Numbered from the stretch's first letter, positions 35,287 to 45,234 are shown. The stretch is 64,000 nucleotides of DNA from CAVPNY01 sp963706905 (GCA_963706905.1 CAVPNY010000016.1:1-64000); one strand, 5' to 3'. Translations and numbers: made by a program. The notes: generated by a model not told the origin, from the sequence alone.

Positions 35287-36330
35287 TTAACCGTATATCA
35301 GCAAAACAAAAGGAATACCGAGCGTCAGAAGGATATACACGACAAGATATCTACGTCGGTTACCGATGCGAGATACTAACTGGTTAAGTATCCGCTCGTA
35401 ACTGGAGAAGACCAGAAGCAGGATGAACATAGATACAATAGCAACGCTCACCATTTGGACCAGTACAACGGTGACTCCAGCCGGGTTTGCCAGCAACGCG
35501 GCGGCAATCAGCGTATCATCGAATGTCGTGATATTGGCGCCCATGATATATGGGATAATATTTTCCCGGCGGATATACCCCCGCGCCGAAAGCGGCACGA
35601 GCAAGCTTAGAGATACTGACACAGACATTGTCAGTGCAGTGATGCCCGCCCCCAAAAGAAAAGTCACGACCGGACGGTAGAGCAAGTGGTGCACTTGGCC
35701 CAGTCGCAACTCCTCCAGATGTAATTCCGGCAGGACATGATCGAAAAGCCATAGGCTAAAGAAGAGCAGAACAAAGCCAATTGGGAATAGCACCCAGGTT
35801 GGCATATGTTGGCTTAGACTGGCAACGATTGGGTCGAATACCTTGTCGAGTGGTGAATTGAGCGTTCTCTCCGCCTCGATTTGCCATTGTTGGATCCACG
35901 GTCGGGAGAGCAAATAGAACCCGATCGCCAGTACGGGGATATACATTGTTTGGGTGACTAAGAGTGAAACCAGGCCGGCTCCCAGGCTGACCTGGCGTTG
36001 TTGCCCGCGCAGGATATACACAAAACCAACCAGCAGGACAATGAAGGACGCCCCAAGCCTTGATCCGGCAATCATGGCGAACGATTCGGTAGGGGAGAGC
36101 ACGCCAGCGTCCAGGAATGCCAAGGAGGTGGCTGCTATGGGGGAGCCCGAAAGTACCATGCTGGCGGAAAGCCAGCCGAATCCCAGGGCACTGGCTGGGC
36201 TGTCGACCGAAAAACGATCCCGGATAATTGGCGCTAACGGCTTGGCGCCTTCTTTTACCAGGATCAGAGCCAGGATAAAGATCGAGATGCTCACCAGGAA
36301 CAGGATAATCCGGATTACCCAGGGGCGCAC
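35287..36330 (-). CDS. Na/Pi-cotransporter-like membrane protein
   Basis: A 347-residue protein with about nine predicted helices and two inverted repeat halves. The halves carry GSPIAATSL...AGSRLGASFIVLLVG and MGANITTFDDTLIAAALL, which resemble the paired (Q/G)SSS and GANIGTT motifs of NptA/SLC34-type Na+/phosphate cotransporters, but both are degenerate. It may transport an anion other than phosphate. GTG 36330, with GGTGG upstream, is the only standard start. The same frame remains open for about 46 codons further upstream (with residues such as PETTIIPASDEQITWWSR), so the true N-terminus may be longer. The universal stress gene follows 9 bp downstream. Confidence 0.65.
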   Translation of the reverse strand: MRPWVIRIILFLVSISIFILALILVKEGAKPLAPIIRDRFSVDSPASALGFGWLSASMVLSGSPIAATSLAFLDAGVLSPTESFAMIAGSRLGASFIVLLVGFVYILRGQQRQVSLGAGLVSLLVTQTMYIPVLAIGFYLLSRPWIQQWQIEAERTLNSPLDKVFDPIVASLSQHMPTWVLFPIGFVLLFFSLWLFDHVLPELHLEELRLGQVHHLLYRPVVTFLLGAGITALTMSVSVSLSLLVPLSARGYIRRENIIPYIMGANITTFDDTLIAAALLANPAGVTVVLVQMVSVAIVSMFILLLVFSSYERILNQLVSRIGNRRRYLVVYILLTLGIPFVLLIYG

Positions 36331-36507
36331 TCTGGACCACCAGGTTATTTGTTCATCACTTGCCGGGATGATTGTCGTCTCTGGGACTTCGCTATCTTCT
36401 GTGCTGATACTGCACCTCGGAGTGAAATATTGCAGCTTGACGATCTCTGTTGGTAAAATGGTCTTTAATAATCACCCGCGGTTACAATGGGCAATATTAA
36501 CGTGAAA

Positions 36508-36593
36508 TCGGGATAAGTATCTTTTGTTTTCCACTTGGGCAGCGAAACCGCCCAAATCAACAACAAAAAACTCCTCTTTTTCCCTTATCCCGA
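36508..36593. repeat. Nested inverted-repeat element in the divergent gap
   Basis: The 474-bp gap between the divergent transporter and ABC genes holds an 86-bp element. Its outer ends, TCGGGATAAG (36508-36517) and CTTATCCCGA (36584-36593), are perfect inverted repeats. An inner stem, TTGGGC (36535-36540) with GCCCAA (36550-36555), is flanked by T-rich and A-rich arms. The layout matches the nested element at 371-468 although the sequence differs. Nothing else convincing is seen in this gap. Confidence 0.55.
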
Positions 36594-36804
36594 ACTCAAG
36601 CTATTTTACCTTAGAACATTGGGGGTGAGGAAGTAGATGCACGGAGGCCGATCTGCGCAGACTTGATTAAGCGAGCTACTCTGCCTCGCTTCTGCCAAAT
36701 GGCATCGGTGGAGTTAATTTGTGGTATCCTCATGCCCTGTTTTCAAAAGTTCCTGGGTATTTTTCCGTATCCTTCAAGAAACAGAAATAGTCTGCACCTG
36801 ATTG

Positions 36805-38571
36805 ATGTCCAGCACACCGATATCTTCTGAATTTACCCTGCCCTTGCGTTTCCGCTCGAACCAGAGCAGCCCATCGCGTTGGATTCTCTCCTATGTGATC
36901 CGGTACTGGCCCCTGGGATTGATTCTGCTGGTTGGCGCGTTCTCCAACGCAGCGCTGGCGGCGGTTGTGCCAGTCTATATTGGGCAGGCTTTCAATATCA
37001 TCACAGCCGAGCCAGCAGACCTGAATGCCCTGCTGCGGATTGCCTTCTTCATTGCCTTGACTCAGGTGCTCCGGGGCATATTGCAATTCGGGCGCAATTT
37101 TAGCGCTGAGCTCTTGGGCCAGCGGCTTGAACGGGACATCCGGGCAGAGCTGTATGTCAGCCTGTTGGGCAAGAGTATGACTTTCCATAGCCTGCAGCCA
37201 GTGGGGGATACCATGGCGCGTGCGACCAACGATGTGCGCGAGATCAATTTGATGTTCAGCCCTGGTATTAACCTGGTGGTGGGATCGGCGATCTTTTTAT
37301 TTATGCCGTTGATCTTTGCTTCGCGCATCGATCCGGTCCTTATGCTTGTGCCTGCCCTGTACAATCTGGCTTACTTCCTGGCCTTGTGGCAGTATTTAAG
37401 AGAATTACAACCGATCACGGATGAAGCGCGCCAGTCCTTTGGATTCCTGAATACACGCCTGGCTGAAGCGATCGATGGCATCGAGACTGTTAAAGGCATG
37501 GCTCAGGAAGAGTCCGAAATCCGGCGTTTTGTCAGCAATGCCCGGCGTTATCGGGCGGCATTCGTCCACCAGGGCGATGTTGAAGCGCGTTTCCTGCCGT
37601 TGCTGATGCTTGCCCTGGCGATGGCCGGCGGCCTGCTGCACGCCCTGTTGCTGTACAACCAGGGGGTGATTAATCTCGGGGAGGTAATCGCCTATTTTGG
37701 TCTGTTGCAGATGTTCGGATTTCCAACCTTTGTGTCCCTGTTTGCTTATTCTCAGGTATCCCTGGGGCTGGCTGGGGCGCGGCGTATTCTGGAATTGATC
37801 AACCGGGTGACCGATCTGGATCAAAACCTGACTGGGCATGTTGGGTCCATGCAGGGCGAGATTGAATTCCGCCATGTCTCTTTTGAATACAGTGAAGGTG
37901 ACGCGGCCCTGGAGGATATTTCTTTCAAAATAAAACCAGGGCAGACGGTGGCCATTGTCGGTCAGACGGGCACTGGCAAGACCACCCTGGCCAAGTTGGT
38001 CAACCGCACCTATGATGTAAACACCGGGCAGATTTTGATCGATGGCGTGGATGTGCGGGATTGGAATCTGGAGTCCCTTCGCCGGAGTATTTCAATTATC
38101 GAGCAGGATATTTTCCTGTTCTCGAGGTCAATTGCTGAAAATATCAGTTTTGGTCAGCCAGGTGCCTCTCAGGATGCCATCGAAACTGCCGCCAAAGCTG
38201 CCCAGGCGGACGGCTTTATTGAAGGTTTTAATGAGGGTTATCGCACAGTGATCGGAGAGCGCGGTGTCACTCTTTCTGGCGGGCAGCGCCAGCGCCTGGC
38301 TCTGGCGCGTGCCTTCCTGACCGACCCGCGCATCTTGATCCTGGACGACTCAACCAGCGCCATCGACAGCGCCACCGAAGATCAGATTCAACGCGCGATT
38401 TACGCCGCGGCGCGCGGCCGCACGACCCTGATCATTACCCATCGATTGTCTCAAATCCGCTGGGCAGATCTGATCCTGGTCTTGCGTAAGGGTAAGCTGG
38501 TCGCCATGGGAAACCATGCAGAGTTGATGCAGAAATCACCAGCCTACCGGCGCATTTTTGAAGAGGGCTAG
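36805..38571 (+). CDS. Heterodimeric ABC exporter, subunit with degenerate catalytic site
   Basis: A 588-residue half-transporter: a six-helix exporter membrane domain (about residues 25-320) followed by an ATP-binding domain. Walker A is VGQTGTGKTTLAK, the Q-loop is IEQDIFLFSRS, the signature is LSGGQRQRLALARA (canonical), and Walker B is ILILDDSTSAID. The residue after Walker B Asp is Asp, not the usual catalytic Glu, so this subunit contributes a weak hydrolysis site. The start ATG 36805 is preferred over a TTG one codon earlier. The partner gene begins 3 bp after the stop. Likely substrates are drugs or lipids, as in BmrCD or TM287/288. Confidence 0.92.
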   Translation: MSSTPISSEFTLPLRFRSNQSSPSRWILSYVIRYWPLGLILLVGAFSNAALAAVVPVYIGQAFNIITAEPADLNALLRIAFFIALTQVLRGILQFGRNFSAELLGQRLERDIRAELYVSLLGKSMTFHSLQPVGDTMARATNDVREINLMFSPGINLVVGSAIFLFMPLIFASRIDPVLMLVPALYNLAYFLALWQYLRELQPITDEARQSFGFLNTRLAEAIDGIETVKGMAQEESEIRRFVSNARRYRAAFVHQGDVEARFLPLLMLALAMAGGLLHALLLYNQGVINLGEVIAYFGLLQMFGFPTFVSLFAYSQVSLGLAGARRILELINRVTDLDQNLTGHVGSMQGEIEFRHVSFEYSEGDAALEDISFKIKPGQTVAIVGQTGTGKTTLAKLVNRTYDVNTGQILIDGVDVRDWNLESLRRSISIIEQDIFLFSRSIAENISFGQPGASQDAIETAAKAAQADGFIEGFNEGYRTVIGERGVTLSGGQRQRLALARAFLTDPRILILDDSTSAIDSATEDQIQRAIYAAARGRTTLIITHRLSQIRWADLILVLRKGKLVAMGNHAELMQKSPAYRRIFEEG

Positions 38572-38574
38572 GGA

Positions 38575-40407
38575 ATGAGTTTCTTTTCTGGTCTGGAAAC
38601 CGAAGCCTACGATCGCCAGTACACGGATCGCACTTTAATGCAGCGGATTGCTGGTTATTTCCGCCCGCATAAGACTGCTTTTATCCTGATTGTTATCCTG
38701 CTGCTGATCATTGCCCTGGCTGGTGCCGCAACGCCGATCATCGTCTCGCGCGGCGTTGATATCATGGGGGAGAATTTAAGCCCTGGCAATATCGTCTTAT
38801 TGACGGGGGCAATCCTGATTGCGGGATTGATATCCTGGGGAGCGAACTGGTGGCGCAGGCGCCTGACGGTACGCACGGTGGGTGACATTGTCCTGACGCT
38901 GCGTGAAAATGCCTTTCGGGCTGCTGTTGGGCACGACCTTTCATTCTATGACGAGTTCGCTTCAGGACGAGTGGTGTCGCGCATCACCTCCGATACCCAG
39001 GACCTGGGTCAGACAGTGGTCCTGGTTACGGACCTGTTTTCACAGGTCATCCAGGCTCTTATCCTGAGTATTGTGCTGGTGAATATCGACTGGCGCCTCT
39101 CGCTGATCCTGTTCGGCTTTCTGCCAGTTATCTTCCTGGTGACCCTGGCCTTCCGCCGCCTTGCCCGCGTGGTCACCCAGCGAGGGATGCGAGCCATGGC
39201 TAACGTAAACGCGGCGATTAAAGAGACCGTGAGCGGGATCGCCATCGCCAAGAATTTTCGCCAGGAATCCAGCATTTTTGGCGAATTTGACCAGGCCAAC
39301 CGGCAGTCGTACCAGGTGAATGTCCAGCGCGGATTGGTGCTTTCCCTGGTTTTCCCGGTGCTCAATGCTCTGGGCGGGATCGGTATGGCGATCCTGGTCT
39401 ACGCCGGAGGCCTTAGCGTGGCAGCCGGGGCGATCACTGCCGGGATTTGGTACCTTTTCTTGCAAAGCCTGGATCAATTCTTTTTCCCGGTGCTGAACCT
39501 GTCGGCGTTCTGGGCGCAGGTGCAGTCCGGTCTCTCTGCAGCCGAGCGTGTCTTTGCTCTGATTGATGCCGAGCCCAAGGTGATCCAGACCGATCGCAAA
39601 TGGGCGCCTACTCTGCGCGGTGAAGTCTGTTTCGAGGAGTTGACCTTTCACTATGCCCGGGAAGAAGAGGCTGTCCTTGAGGACTTCAATCTGACGATTC
39701 GGCCGGGAGAAAATGTGGCCCTGGTCGGGCATACCGGCGCTGGAAAATCTTCCATCGCCAAGCTATTGGCCCGATTCTACGAGTTCCAGTCTGGCCGGAT
39801 CCTGGTAGACGGCATGGACATCCGCTCCCTGGATTTGCCCTCCTACCGCAGCCAGCTGGGGATCGTCTCTCAGTCGCCTTTCTTGTTCTCAGGGACGATC
39901 GCCGAAAATATCTGCTACGCTTGCGCTGGAGTAGATCTCGACTCAATTGAGAGCATGGCCCGCCGGATCGGTGATGGCGAATGGTTGGAAAGCCTGCCGG
40001 AGGGCTTGAACACAGAGGTCGGGGAGCGCGGAGCGCGCCTTTCCATGGGTCAGCGCCAGCTGGTTTCACTGCTGCGCGTTTTGATCCAACGACCAGCGGT
40101 TTTTATCCTGGATGAAGCCACCGCCAGCATTGATCCTTTCACCGAATGGCAGATCCAGCAGGCTCTCGGGATGATCCTGGCAAATACCACCAGCATCTTG
40201 ATCGCCCATCGATTATCGACGGTTAAGGCCGTTGACCGCATTATTGTCCTGGAAAAAGGGGCGATTATCGAAGAGGGGAATCATGCCGGGCTGCTGGAGC
40301 GCAATGGGCATTACGCCAATTTGTACAACACCTACTTCCGCCACCAGTCCATTGATTACCGGCCGCCTGGATTAGACAATTTTCTGATTGATAAAGAATT
40401 AAATTAA
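38575..40407 (+). CDS. Heterodimeric ABC exporter, catalytically competent subunit
   Basis: A 610-residue partner half-transporter. The membrane domain spans about residues 35-330 and the ATPase domain about 360-590. Walker A is VGHTGAGKSSIAK, the Q-loop is VSQSPFLFSGT, and Walker B with catalytic Glu is FILDEATASID. Its signature is LSMGQRQLVSL, where the second Gly of LSGGQ is lost. In a heterodimer this weakened signature pairs with the Walker motifs of the upstream subunit, so both defects fall in the same composite site and the other stays canonical. A MerR regulator gene follows 46 bp downstream. Confidence 0.92.
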   Translation: MSFFSGLETEAYDRQYTDRTLMQRIAGYFRPHKTAFILIVILLLIIALAGAATPIIVSRGVDIMGENLSPGNIVLLTGAILIAGLISWGANWWRRRLTVRTVGDIVLTLRENAFRAAVGHDLSFYDEFASGRVVSRITSDTQDLGQTVVLVTDLFSQVIQALILSIVLVNIDWRLSLILFGFLPVIFLVTLAFRRLARVVTQRGMRAMANVNAAIKETVSGIAIAKNFRQESSIFGEFDQANRQSYQVNVQRGLVLSLVFPVLNALGGIGMAILVYAGGLSVAAGAITAGIWYLFLQSLDQFFFPVLNLSAFWAQVQSGLSAAERVFALIDAEPKVIQTDRKWAPTLRGEVCFEELTFHYAREEEAVLEDFNLTIRPGENVALVGHTGAGKSSIAKLLARFYEFQSGRILVDGMDIRSLDLPSYRSQLGIVSQSPFLFSGTIAENICYACAGVDLDSIESMARRIGDGEWLESLPEGLNTEVGERGARLSMGQRQLVSLLRVLIQRPAVFILDEATASIDPFTEWQIQQALGMILANTTSILIAHRLSTVKAVDRIIVLEKGAIIEEGNHAGLLERNGHYANLYNTYFRHQSIDYRPPGLDNFLIDKELN

Positions 40408-40416
40408 GCGAAACCC

Positions 40417-40447
40417 TTGACATTAACGTTACGTCATAGTTTATACT
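40417..40447 (+). promoter_or_regulatory. MerR-type promoter with 19-bp spacer and operator
   Basis: A consensus TTGACA (40417-40422) and TATACT (40442-40447) are 19 bp apart, the over-long spacing that MerR-family activators correct by DNA distortion. The spacer holds a dyad, TGAC...TAACGTTA...GTCA, over 40418-40436. The expected start point, 40453-40454, coincides with the ATG of the regulator gene, so the transcript would be leaderless. Confidence 0.75.
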
Positions 40448-40453
40448 TTCACC

Positions 40454-41206
40454 ATGTTCACGGTTAAACAACTTTCCAGCATGGCGGGTATCACGCCGCG
40501 CACCTTACACTATTACGATGAAATTGGTCTCCTGAAGCCTTCCCGGGTGGCTGAGAATGGCTATCGTTACTATAGCGAGGAAGCCCTTCTCCGGTTACAG
40601 CAAATCCTTCTTTACCGGGAGCTAGATATACCGCTCGAGAACATCAGGATGATCATGGGACAGCGCAACTTCGATGTGCAGGCCGCCTTGGAGAGTCACA
40701 GGGAAAAGCTCCGCCATCGCATTGCCCAATTGGAGCGCCTGATCGCGACTGTGGACGAAACAATTTTATTTATGGAAGGAAAAAATGAGATGAGTAAGAA
40801 ACAATTCTTCGAAGGTTTCAGTGATGAACAGCAGGCTGAATACGAGAAAGAGGCGATGCAAATGTATGACCCCGCCATTGTGAAGGCCTCCAACCAGAAA
40901 TGGAGGAATTACACCGCGGCTGAGAAGCAACGTATCGGCGATGAAGGCAATGCTGTATATGAAGATATGCTGCAGGCCATGCCCAAAGGCGCCGCATCAC
41001 CCGAAGCGCAGGCCGCTGTAGAACGCTGGCGTCGTCACATGGAATACTTTTGGGTTCCAAATGACGATCAATTGTTGGGATTGACAGATCTTTACAACAA
41101 CAATTCACGCTTCAAAGCGAACTTCGATAAGATTGATCCGAACCTGGCTGGATTTATGCGTGAAGCAGTGACCGTGTATGTCAAGAACCGCAAACGATCC
41201 GGCTAA
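40454..41206 (+). CDS. MerR-family regulator with TipAS-like drug-binding domain
   Basis: A 250-residue TipAL-type activator. Residues 1-70 form the MerR winged helix (FTVKQLSSMAGITPRTLHYYDEIGLLKPSRVAENGYRYYSEE), followed by a dimerisation coiled coil to about residue 110. The C-terminal part, from KQFFEGFSDEQQAEYEKEA, matches the TipAS fold that captures thiopeptides and other lipophilic antibiotics; FWVPNDDQLLGLTDLYNNNSRF near residue 205 is typical. Such regulators usually activate their own gene and neighbouring efflux genes on binding a drug. It lies immediately after a heterodimeric ABC exporter, which supports a drug-responsive module. No Shine-Dalgarno precedes the ATG. Confidence 0.9.
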   Translation: MFTVKQLSSMAGITPRTLHYYDEIGLLKPSRVAENGYRYYSEEALLRLQQILLYRELDIPLENIRMIMGQRNFDVQAALESHREKLRHRIAQLERLIATVDETILFMEGKNEMSKKQFFEGFSDEQQAEYEKEAMQMYDPAIVKASNQKWRNYTAAEKQRIGDEGNAVYEDMLQAMPKGAASPEAQAAVERWRRHMEYFWVPNDDQLLGLTDLYNNNSRFKANFDKIDPNLAGFMREAVTVYVKNRKRSG

Positions 41207-41221
41207 TCTATCGAACATTGT

Positions 41222-41306
41222 CCAGACTTCCGCAGTCATTGGCGAACGAAGGGCGTACGGCTCCATTTACAATTCTTTGTCTCTCCCTGAAACTGCGGAA
41301 GCCTGG
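41222..41306. repeat. Short inverted-repeat element between merR and kinase gene
   Basis: CCAGACTTCCGCAGT (41222-41236) and ACTGCGGAAGCCTGG (41292-41306) form a 15-bp inverted repeat with one mismatch around a 55-bp core. The end motif ACTTCCGCAGT resembles ACTTACGCAGT of the element at 371-468 and recurs near 14564-14576. It has no coding capacity. Confidence 0.55.
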
Positions 41307-41367
41307 ATGACCTTTCACTCTAGTTAGAATCTCTCCTTATTTCCACCCCCTGCCATACAATTGGTAC

Positions 41368-44300
41368 ATGTCTTCTCTGCCGAAGGTGTCTGCTCTGACC
41401 CGTTGGGTATCTCCGCGTGTTAGGGTAGACGTCGTCCTGGTTTTCTTCTACCAGATGGTGGCCGTGATGGTAGTGGCAATCACACCGATGCTGGCCACGC
41501 GCTGGCTGTCGATTGCGCCTTCGGGAGCCTTTGTTGAGCTAAATCTGGTGGTCGATGCCAGTAACCGTTGGACATATATCTATTTACCTTATTTGATCGG
41601 AGTTGCTTACTTGCTGACCAGCTTGTGGGTGTTCAGCTTGCGGCGGCATGACGCCGCAGGCCAGTTATTTGCCCTTTTCTCAGCGTCGGTGGCGATTGTG
41701 CTGGCCAGTTTGTTTGATGCCTTTACCACATACCGGTTAACTCAATTGCGCACGCTTGCAATGGCGCTGGCAGGCGGTGCGCTGATTCATCTAAGCCTGG
41801 TGTTTCCTCGCGAGGCCAGCCTGTCCATGCGCTTTGGTGTACTGCGCTATCTGAGTTATCTTCCCGTCGGACTGCTTGTGCTATTCGGCGTTTCAATTCC
41901 CGATAAGCTGATTCAGCCAGACTTACTGGTGGTGCTGTACAGCCTTTTTCTTGGTTTTTTCTTTGTATCCATTATTTTTATGACCGGCTGCATGGTGTTT
42001 AACCGTATCCGGTCGCCTTCACCGATCATTCAGGAACAAAGCCGGTTGATCTTGCTTGGTATTGTCATTGCATTTTGCCCGTTGATCGTCTGGACAATCC
42101 TGCGCATTGCGCGCCCAGATCTCATATTCAGCACGTATTTGCTGCTGCCCTTGGTGGTTTTTCCCCTTTTCCTGGGATACGCCATCCTGCGCTACCGGAT
42201 GTTGAACACCGACTACCTGTTGAGCCGGGCTGTCCTGTATGGCTTGTTAACCTTGTTGGTGGCGAGCGGTTACGCCATTCTGGTAAGCGGTTTCAGCCTG
42301 ATCATCGAGGGTACCCTCCTGCCGTCCAATCCCTACCTGGTTGGCCTGGTCATCTTTATCCTTGCCTTGTGCCTCAATCCCTTACGCCTGTACCTTCAAA
42401 AGCGGGTGGATGAAGTCTTTTTTCGCGGGAAAGCCATCTTCCAGGAGCAGCTCCAATCCTTCAGTCGCGAACTGACCGAAACCAGCGATTATCCCTTGAT
42501 CATTCAGCTGGTGCGCGCATTTGTCGATGAAGCTCTGCAGCCATATCCATTGCACCTGTACCTGTTTGATGAATATGGGACCCATTATTCTGCCACGGGG
42601 GACGAACGCGGTCAGCTCACCAGCGAAATCCGGTTTGCAGCCAGCAGTCCTTTGGCGCAGGCTCTCTCTCGCCGTCATGGTGCGCTCTATTTCGAGGGTG
42701 AGAATTCTCTCCCACCTCATTTGAATCTAGACCGAGCGCGTCTGGCTTTGTTAGACGCCCAATTGTTCGTGCCACTCCCAGGTCGGGAGCGGTTGACGGG
42801 GTGGTTGGCGCTCGGTCCGCGCCGTTCTGGCGAAGTCTATAGCTCAGAGTCAATCGATTATCTGGAGGCGCTCTGTGATCAAGCTTCACTGGCGCTGGAA
42901 CGCTCGCTGGTCGTTGCCGTTTTAGAGCGGCGCGTGCGCGAGATGGATATCATTACACGGGTCTCTGAGGGCATCAATGTGACGCTGGCATTCGATGACC
43001 TGCTGGAGATGTTCCACACCCAGACGAACCGTTTGATCCCAACCCAGGATTTCCGCATCACCTTGGGTGATGAGCATGGGCAGGAGTTCTATCATGTATT
43101 CTTCTTGGAGAATAATGAGCGCCTCCCCAGTCGAGAATATAAGGCGATCGCTCTGGGGATTGGCCTGGAAACCGACGTGGTACGCTGCCGCCGTTCTATC
43201 GTCACCGATGATTACGACCGCGAATGCCATAATCGGGGCATCCTGCCCGACGCTGCGGGTTTGTTTGCCTGGATCGGCATCCCCCTGAACGCGGGCAAAG
43301 AAACCATCGGTGCAGTCTGTCTGGGGAGTCGCGATCCAGCCATCGCTTTCACCTCTGACCAGGTTAATTTGCTGCAAGCTATCGCCGACCTGGTAGCTGG
43401 AGCGATCGTAAAAGCCCGCCTGCTGGACGAATCCCAACGGCGCGCCAGACAACTGGCGTCCCTTAACCAGGTGACCCGCGGCTTGACTTCTACCCTCGAG
43501 CTCGATCCATTGTTGCAGCAGATCCTGCGCAGTGCGGTGGAAATTCTAGATTGTGAGACTGGCAGCTTGCTGCTAGTGGATGAACAGACAGGAGAATCCG
43601 TTTTCACGGTAGTGCTCGGGCCGGTAGCTCAGGATCTAATTGGGAAACGGTTGCCGCCGGGGATAGGGTTGGTTGGGAAATCTGTCAAAAGCCGTCAGGG
43701 TATTATTCAGAACGAGGTCCAAAACAGCGAAGATTGGTTCAACACGGATGTTCAAACCGGTTTTACTTCCAAAGACTTGCTGGTAGTGCCCATGTTGATC
43801 AAAGACCGGGTTATCGGAGTGTTGGAAGTGTTGAATAAGAACAACCGCTCTCCGTTCACCTGGGATGATCTCGAATTGATCAGTGCATTCGCCGGGCAGG
43901 CTGCCGTTGCCATGGAGAATGCCCGCCTGTATACGCTGACCGATAAAGCCTTGAACGAAAGGGTGGAAGAGCTATCCGTCCTGCAGCGTATTGCTCATGA
44001 CCTGAACGCCGATCTCGACCTGGAGCGGGTGATGCAGCTTACTCTGGACTGGGCTATGATCCAATCGAAAGCAACTGCGGGTCTGGTTGGCATCCTGGAG
44101 GAGAGTGGGGTCCGGGTAATGGCCTGGCATGGCTATCCCTCAGGTGCTCTCCCTACAGAAAGGGACCTGTTGCCTCTGGATTTACCGGTTTGGGGGGATG
44201 CTCTCCAGGAGCCTGGTAATAGGCTTGTCTCTTCGGATAAAAAATCAACTGGCAGATTGCACCGCCGAGCTGGGAGCTCATCCCAGGTTTCTCATGAAAA

Positions 44301-45234
44301 TGGGAGAGATATCCCTGGACTTCTCACCGGCGGGAAAGCCGGTGTGGTGGTCCCCATTCAACGGGAAGACAGGGTGCTTGGGGCGATCCTGGTGGAAACA
44401 GCTTCTCGGGGGGGCTTCACCAGCGAAATTCAGGCTTTTCTCACCCGTCTGAGCGATCAGGCAGCCATCGCTATCTCCAACGCCCAGCTCTATACCGGCA
44501 TCCAGACAGTAAATATTGCCAAGAGCCAGTTTGTTTCATCGGCAGCCCATGAATTGAAGAACCCACTAACCTCAATCAAGGGGTACAGTGATTTGCTGGT
44601 GGGTGGAGCGGTAGGACCGGTGAATGAAGGGCAGGCGCGCTTTCTTGGGACCATCCGCTCGAATGCGGAGCGGATGAGCACGCTGGTTTCTGATTTGCAG
44701 GATATCTCCCGCATTGAGGCTGGACAAATGCGCCTGCAATATTCAGCCGTGGTTGTCTCCGAGGTGATTGATGAGGTTGTGCGCAGCTTGCGCAAACAAA
44801 TCGATGAGAAGGAGCAAGCCCTTCATATACAATACACTTCAAACCTCCCACCCGTATGGTGCGATAGCACTCGTCTCATTCAGATACTCACCAACCTGCT
44901 CAGCAATGCTTGCAAGTACACCCCGCGCCAGGGAGAGATCAGTATCCAGGCACAGCAGGTGCTTAACCAGTGGGACGCCGACGGAGTCGGGCAGGTGGTG
45001 CACTTTTCAATGCAGGATTCTGGAGCCGGAATCAGCCTCGAAGATCAAAAGAAAATCTTCCAGCAGTTCTTCAGGTCCGAAGATCCCCGGATCAGGGAAG
45101 TTACCGGCACCGGATTGGGATTGAGCATTACAAAGAATCTGATTGAAATGCAGGGGGGCAAGCTCTGGTTTGAGAGCATACCTGATCAGGGGACGACTTT
45201 CCATTTCACCATCCCGGTCGCTGAGACCGAATAA
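41368..45234 (+). CDS. Multi-GAF membrane sensor histidine kinase
   Basis: A 1288-residue hybrid-length sensor kinase. Residues 15-340 contain about nine or ten hydrophobic helices. Four GAF-like domains follow (about 370-520, 540-690, 705-855 and 875-1045). The transmitter begins at SAAHELKNPLTSIKGYSDLL near residue 1060, where His is the phosphorylated residue, then NLLSNACKYTP (N box), DSGAGI (G1) and GTGLGLSITKNLI (G2). It ends after the ATPase domain with no receiver. The hydrophobic N-terminus and series of GAFs suggest that it integrates membrane and small-molecule or redox cues. No response regulator gene lies nearby, so it is an orphan kinase. Confidence 0.9.
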   Translation: MSSLPKVSALTRWVSPRVRVDVVLVFFYQMVAVMVVAITPMLATRWLSIAPSGAFVELNLVVDASNRWTYIYLPYLIGVAYLLTSLWVFSLRRHDAAGQLFALFSASVAIVLASLFDAFTTYRLTQLRTLAMALAGGALIHLSLVFPREASLSMRFGVLRYLSYLPVGLLVLFGVSIPDKLIQPDLLVVLYSLFLGFFFVSIIFMTGCMVFNRIRSPSPIIQEQSRLILLGIVIAFCPLIVWTILRIARPDLIFSTYLLLPLVVFPLFLGYAILRYRMLNTDYLLSRAVLYGLLTLLVASGYAILVSGFSLIIEGTLLPSNPYLVGLVIFILALCLNPLRLYLQKRVDEVFFRGKAIFQEQLQSFSRELTETSDYPLIIQLVRAFVDEALQPYPLHLYLFDEYGTHYSATGDERGQLTSEIRFAASSPLAQALSRRHGALYFEGENSLPPHLNLDRARLALLDAQLFVPLPGRERLTGWLALGPRRSGEVYSSESIDYLEALCDQASLALERSLVVAVLERRVREMDIITRVSEGINVTLAFDDLLEMFHTQTNRLIPTQDFRITLGDEHGQEFYHVFFLENNERLPSREYKAIALGIGLETDVVRCRRSIVTDDYDRECHNRGILPDAAGLFAWIGIPLNAGKETIGAVCLGSRDPAIAFTSDQVNLLQAIADLVAGAIVKARLLDESQRRARQLASLNQVTRGLTSTLELDPLLQQILRSAVEILDCETGSLLLVDEQTGESVFTVVLGPVAQDLIGKRLPPGIGLVGKSVKSRQGIIQNEVQNSEDWFNTDVQTGFTSKDLLVVPMLIKDRVIGVLEVLNKNNRSPFTWDDLELISAFAGQAAVAMENARLYTLTDKALNERVEELSVLQRIAHDLNADLDLERVMQLTLDWAMIQSKATAGLVGILEESGVRVMAWHGYPSGALPTERDLLPLDLPVWGDALQEPGNRLVSSDKKSTGRLHRRAGSSSQVSHENGRDIPGLLTGGKAGVVVPIQREDRVLGAILVETASRGGFTSEIQAFLTRLSDQAAIAISNAQLYTGIQTVNIAKSQFVSSAAHELKNPLTSIKGYSDLLVGGAVGPVNEGQARFLGTIRSNAERMSTLVSDLQDISRIEAGQMRLQYSAVVVSEVIDEVVRSLRKQIDEKEQALHIQYTSNLPPVWCDSTRLIQILTNLLSNACKYTPRQGEISIQAQQVLNQWDADGVGQVVHFSMQDSGAGISLEDQKKIFQQFFRSEDPRIREVTGTGLGLSITKNLIEMQGGKLWFESIPDQGTTFHFTIPVAETE

